Of a stretch of 51,092 nt of DNA, positions 48,590 through 51,092 are shown piece by piece. This DNA is from Phoronis australis (Eukaryota; Phoronida; Phoronidae), in contig NMRA01000787.1 in NCBI GenBank assembly GCA_002633005.1, positions 85,250-136,341 on the forward strand, given 5' to 3'. The notes below the pieces were generated by a model. It saw nothing but the letters and a program-made list of their open reading frames with translations. It was not told where the DNA came from and did no database searches. The position numbers and the translations under genes are program-made. Numbering within the stretch: the stretch's first letter is position 1; each line of letters begins with the position of its first letter.

Positions 48590-49680
48590 ATGAGCGAGCT
48601 TTCGAAGGGATCCGACTACCTGTGTGCCCCCTAGTGGCAATTTTATTTTTTTACGTTTACCTCTGTATCTTCAAAAGTCGTGAACGGATTTTCATAAAAT
48701 TGGTATATAGGCACCTATTAGTGAGATGACACTGTCGTGGGTTCAACGTAGTTTGCGCCACCTAATGGCCTATTTTACTGTTTTCGAGTCTGTTTTTTGC
48801 GTCCACCCCTCTATCAACCAAACCGCTTAAAGAATGATTGTGAAAATTGGCAGTTTTGTTTTTTTGCACTTATGGCTGCATCTCTTAAACCGTTTGAGGG
48901 ATCATTACTAAATTTAGGAAGTGTATTTATATGACGTTGACAACAAATGACGACGACTTTCGGACGGATCTGACTACCGGTGTGCCCCATANACGGATTT
49001 TCATAAAATTGGTATATAGGCACCTATTAGTGAGATGACACTGTCGTGGGTTCAACGTAGTTTGCGCCACCTAATGGCCTATTTTACTGTTATCGAGTCT
49101 GTTTTTTGCGTCCACCCCTCTATCAACCAAACCGCTTAAAGAATGATTGTGAAAATTGGCAGTTTTGTTTTTTTGCACTTATGGCTGTATCTCTTAAACC
49201 GTTTGAGGGATCATTACTAAATTTAGGAAGTGTATTTATATGACGTTGACAACAAATGACGACGACTTTCGGACGGATCTGACTACCGGTGTGCCCCATA
49301 GTGGCAATTTTAGTTTGTTACGTTTACCTCTGTATCTTCAAAAGTCTTCAACGGATTTTTTTTCATAAAATTCGATATGTAGGCACGTATTAGTGAGATG
49401 ACCTTGTTCTCCCATTATCAGATGGATGCGACATAGATTGCACCACCTAGTGGCCATTTTTACTGTTTTCGAGTCTGTTGTTTTGCATCCACCCCTCTAT
49501 CAACCAAACCGCTGGAAGAATGGTTATGAAAATTGGCATCTGCGTTCATACTGTGCCCCACTTAAGAGACAATTTCCTTTGTTTTTCTGAAGTTTCTTGA
49601 CACATTTTTATGAAATATGGCATGTTTCAGTTTTTTGATGAATTGTAAGTTTTTGCGCCATCTACTGGCCATTTTTATGA
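48590..49680 (+). repeat. diverged monomer repeats (family R4), long tract
   Basis: Repeated CCTAGTGGCAATTTTA, CACCCCTCTATCAACCAAACC and GTGAAAATTGGCA blocks, about 130 bp apart, ending where the retrotransposon begins. Confidence 0.65.
48688..49300 (+). repeat. about 300-bp near-identical tandem duplication around an ambiguous base
   Basis: The stretch beginning ACGGATTTTCATAAAATTGG at about 48689 repeats from just after the N (about 48992) with only a few differences (TTTTCGAG/TTATCGAG, GGCTGCATC/GGCTGTATC). Either a recent duplication or an assembly join error. Confidence 0.75.
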
Positions 49681-50700
49681 GGGTTTGCAATCAGCAAGTG
49701 ATGGTGTGGCCGACTGGACAGAAGACAACAAGATGTCCATCCAACCAGATAAAGGGGAATGGATGTTAGCCTCACGAGATTATTTCAACCCAAACATGTT
49801 CACCCTGGGATATAAGGGAGCCTTGGTACCTCAAGTCGTTGAAGTTACTTATCTAGGAATTAAGATGGATCGAAGAATGACGATGAACTCCCATGTCGAA
49901 TTCCTAGCTGAGAATGGTGCCAAGAGCCTGACACTGTTGAGATATGCAGCAGCCCAGCAGATCCAACAAAAGAGCCTGGTGCAGCTCATGAATGCAACTG
50001 TCGGCGCAAGAACTCAGTATGGGCTTCATCTGTGCCTATGTGCCTCCCAACAGTCAATGACCAAACTACAGAGGACTCAAAACCAGGCCATGAGGATAGT
50101 AACCAGTGCAGCTAGACCCACTCGGGTAGACAGTCTCCAATACTGGTTAGGTATCAATAGCATCCGTACTAAACAGAAGACACCAGGAGCCCAAGCATTT
50201 CTAAAGGCAGCTACAACCAGCTCTCATCCTCTGTATCTGGACTCGAGAGAGCATATAGTGATGAGCACACTGCACAGAGGCTGAAAACTGTTCACTCATG
50301 GGTTATCGGAGCTAGAGAGCTTGTCGAAGAGGTATGTCCAGTGGAGAACATCAACAGCATAGAGTGGTCCAAAGCCACAAACTTTGTCATCAACACCATG
50401 GAGATTGGAGGCAATCATTGGCGGGAAAGAGCTGACTGTATCAACCAAGCAACTGTATTGGAATGGCTTGAAGAACAATCTCCCACAATCATTGTTGCAA
50501 CGGACGGCTCACTAAAAGATGACACTATGGCTTTGGCAGCAGTTGCTAATGGGTCAACGCCTCTTCGAATGGTCAACAGCACGGGTTGGAAAACCCTCTT
50601 CTTTTAGAGCTGTATGTGAAGCATATGAAGACGCCCTAGTCTGGTTCTCACAGAACACAACACCTGCAGGCAGATCATTTCTACTAACACAGCTTTAATA
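49680..50700 (+). mobile_element. non-LTR retrotransposon remnant: reverse transcriptase end plus RNase H, frame-broken
   Basis: The first frame (to the TGA at about 50282) has reverse-transcriptase palm/thumb features: VADWTEDNKMSIQPDKGEWM, EVTYLGIKMDRRMT and LQRTQNQAMRIV. The reading continues in another frame from about 50281 (LKTVHSWVIGAREL) to an RNase H start, IIVATDGSL, and shifts again near 50595 into SSFRAVCEAYEDALVWFSQ. At least two frameshifts and no 5' part, so inactive. An RNase H after the RT suggests an I-like or related clade. Confidence 0.8.
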
Positions 50701-51092
50701 ACCAGCAAGATGTTCAAAATGATTGCCAACGAAATTACCATGCCCCTGACCAATCTGTTTAAGGTAGGTGGATACACAAATGTTGACTGTTTTTTACATT
50801 TTCATATCATCCTTATCTTTAATTCTTGATGCACAGTATACTGAAGAAAAATAAAATCATTCTGAAAATCCAAAGTTGTTTTTTTAGCTATATTTGACCA
50901 AGCCTCAGTAAGTCATATGGCTTGAGTGCTCACCAGCTCAGTGATTGACAACTGGGGCGGAGCTTATATACAAGGACACTAGCTCTAATCTAACCCTGTC
51001 AACAAGCATTGCGTAACCGGGCAATCGAGAGTGATGTACCAGCTGATATTGGTGTTGTAGCAAGACCAAGAATAAAACAATTCTATTTTTGA
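50701..51092. other. no gene seen
   Basis: Follows the retrotransposon remnant. A final 29-codon frame ending at the window edge (to IKQFYF) is too short to judge. Confidence 0.4.

Overview
This is nuclear DNA of a metazoan, most likely a marine invertebrate. Genes are split by GT-AG introns of 0.3 to 3 kb, the base composition is AT-rich, and introns and intergenic DNA are full of decayed transposons and tandem repeats. One domain set (executioner caspase, Emi-type F-box/ZBR protein, RNA polymerase subunit RPABC4) is animal-like, and the Emi-POLR2K head-to-head order also occurs in vertebrates. I cannot name the species from the sequence.

Layout. (1) 1-13.8 kb: no protein-coding gene that I can support. 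It holds an 18-bp minisatellite (2.1 kb), a degenerate GGTCGGTGRTGTCCAC-type repeat (4.4-4.7 kb), an unusual 1.8-kb array of short hairpins with a conserved loop (7.8-9.6 kb) and a hAT-like MITE (11.3 kb). (2) 13.8-17.25 kb, minus strand: a complete five-exon executioner caspase of 295 aa. (3) 17.3-31.75 kb, plus strand, divergent from the caspase: a FYVE zinc finger followed by an Armadillo-like helical array, ten exons assembled in frame (405 aa visible; the true N-terminus is not settled). A TTAA-flanked, Kolobok-like DNA transposon carrying THAP and P2X7-C-terminal-like ORFs sits just before its third visible exon, and a piggyBac-like MITE lies in another intron. (4) 35.0-39.87 kb, minus strand: a complete Emi1/Emi2 (FBXO5/FBXO43) orthologue, five exons, 465 aa. 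(5) 42.5-46.14 kb, plus strand: POLR2K, 58 aa in three coding exons, with a second Kolobok-like element in intron 2. (6) 46.3-51.1 kb: diverged monomer repeats, a 300-bp tandem duplication at an ambiguous base, and a broken non-LTR retrotransposon with RNase H.

The genes are housekeeping or cell-cycle/cell-death genes and do not form one pathway. All splice junctions were inferred by eye from reading-frame phase and GT-AG signals; they agree in phase across every junction listed. The most unusual item is the hairpin array: at least seven hairpins share a loop sequence while their stems differ in a paired, compensatory way.
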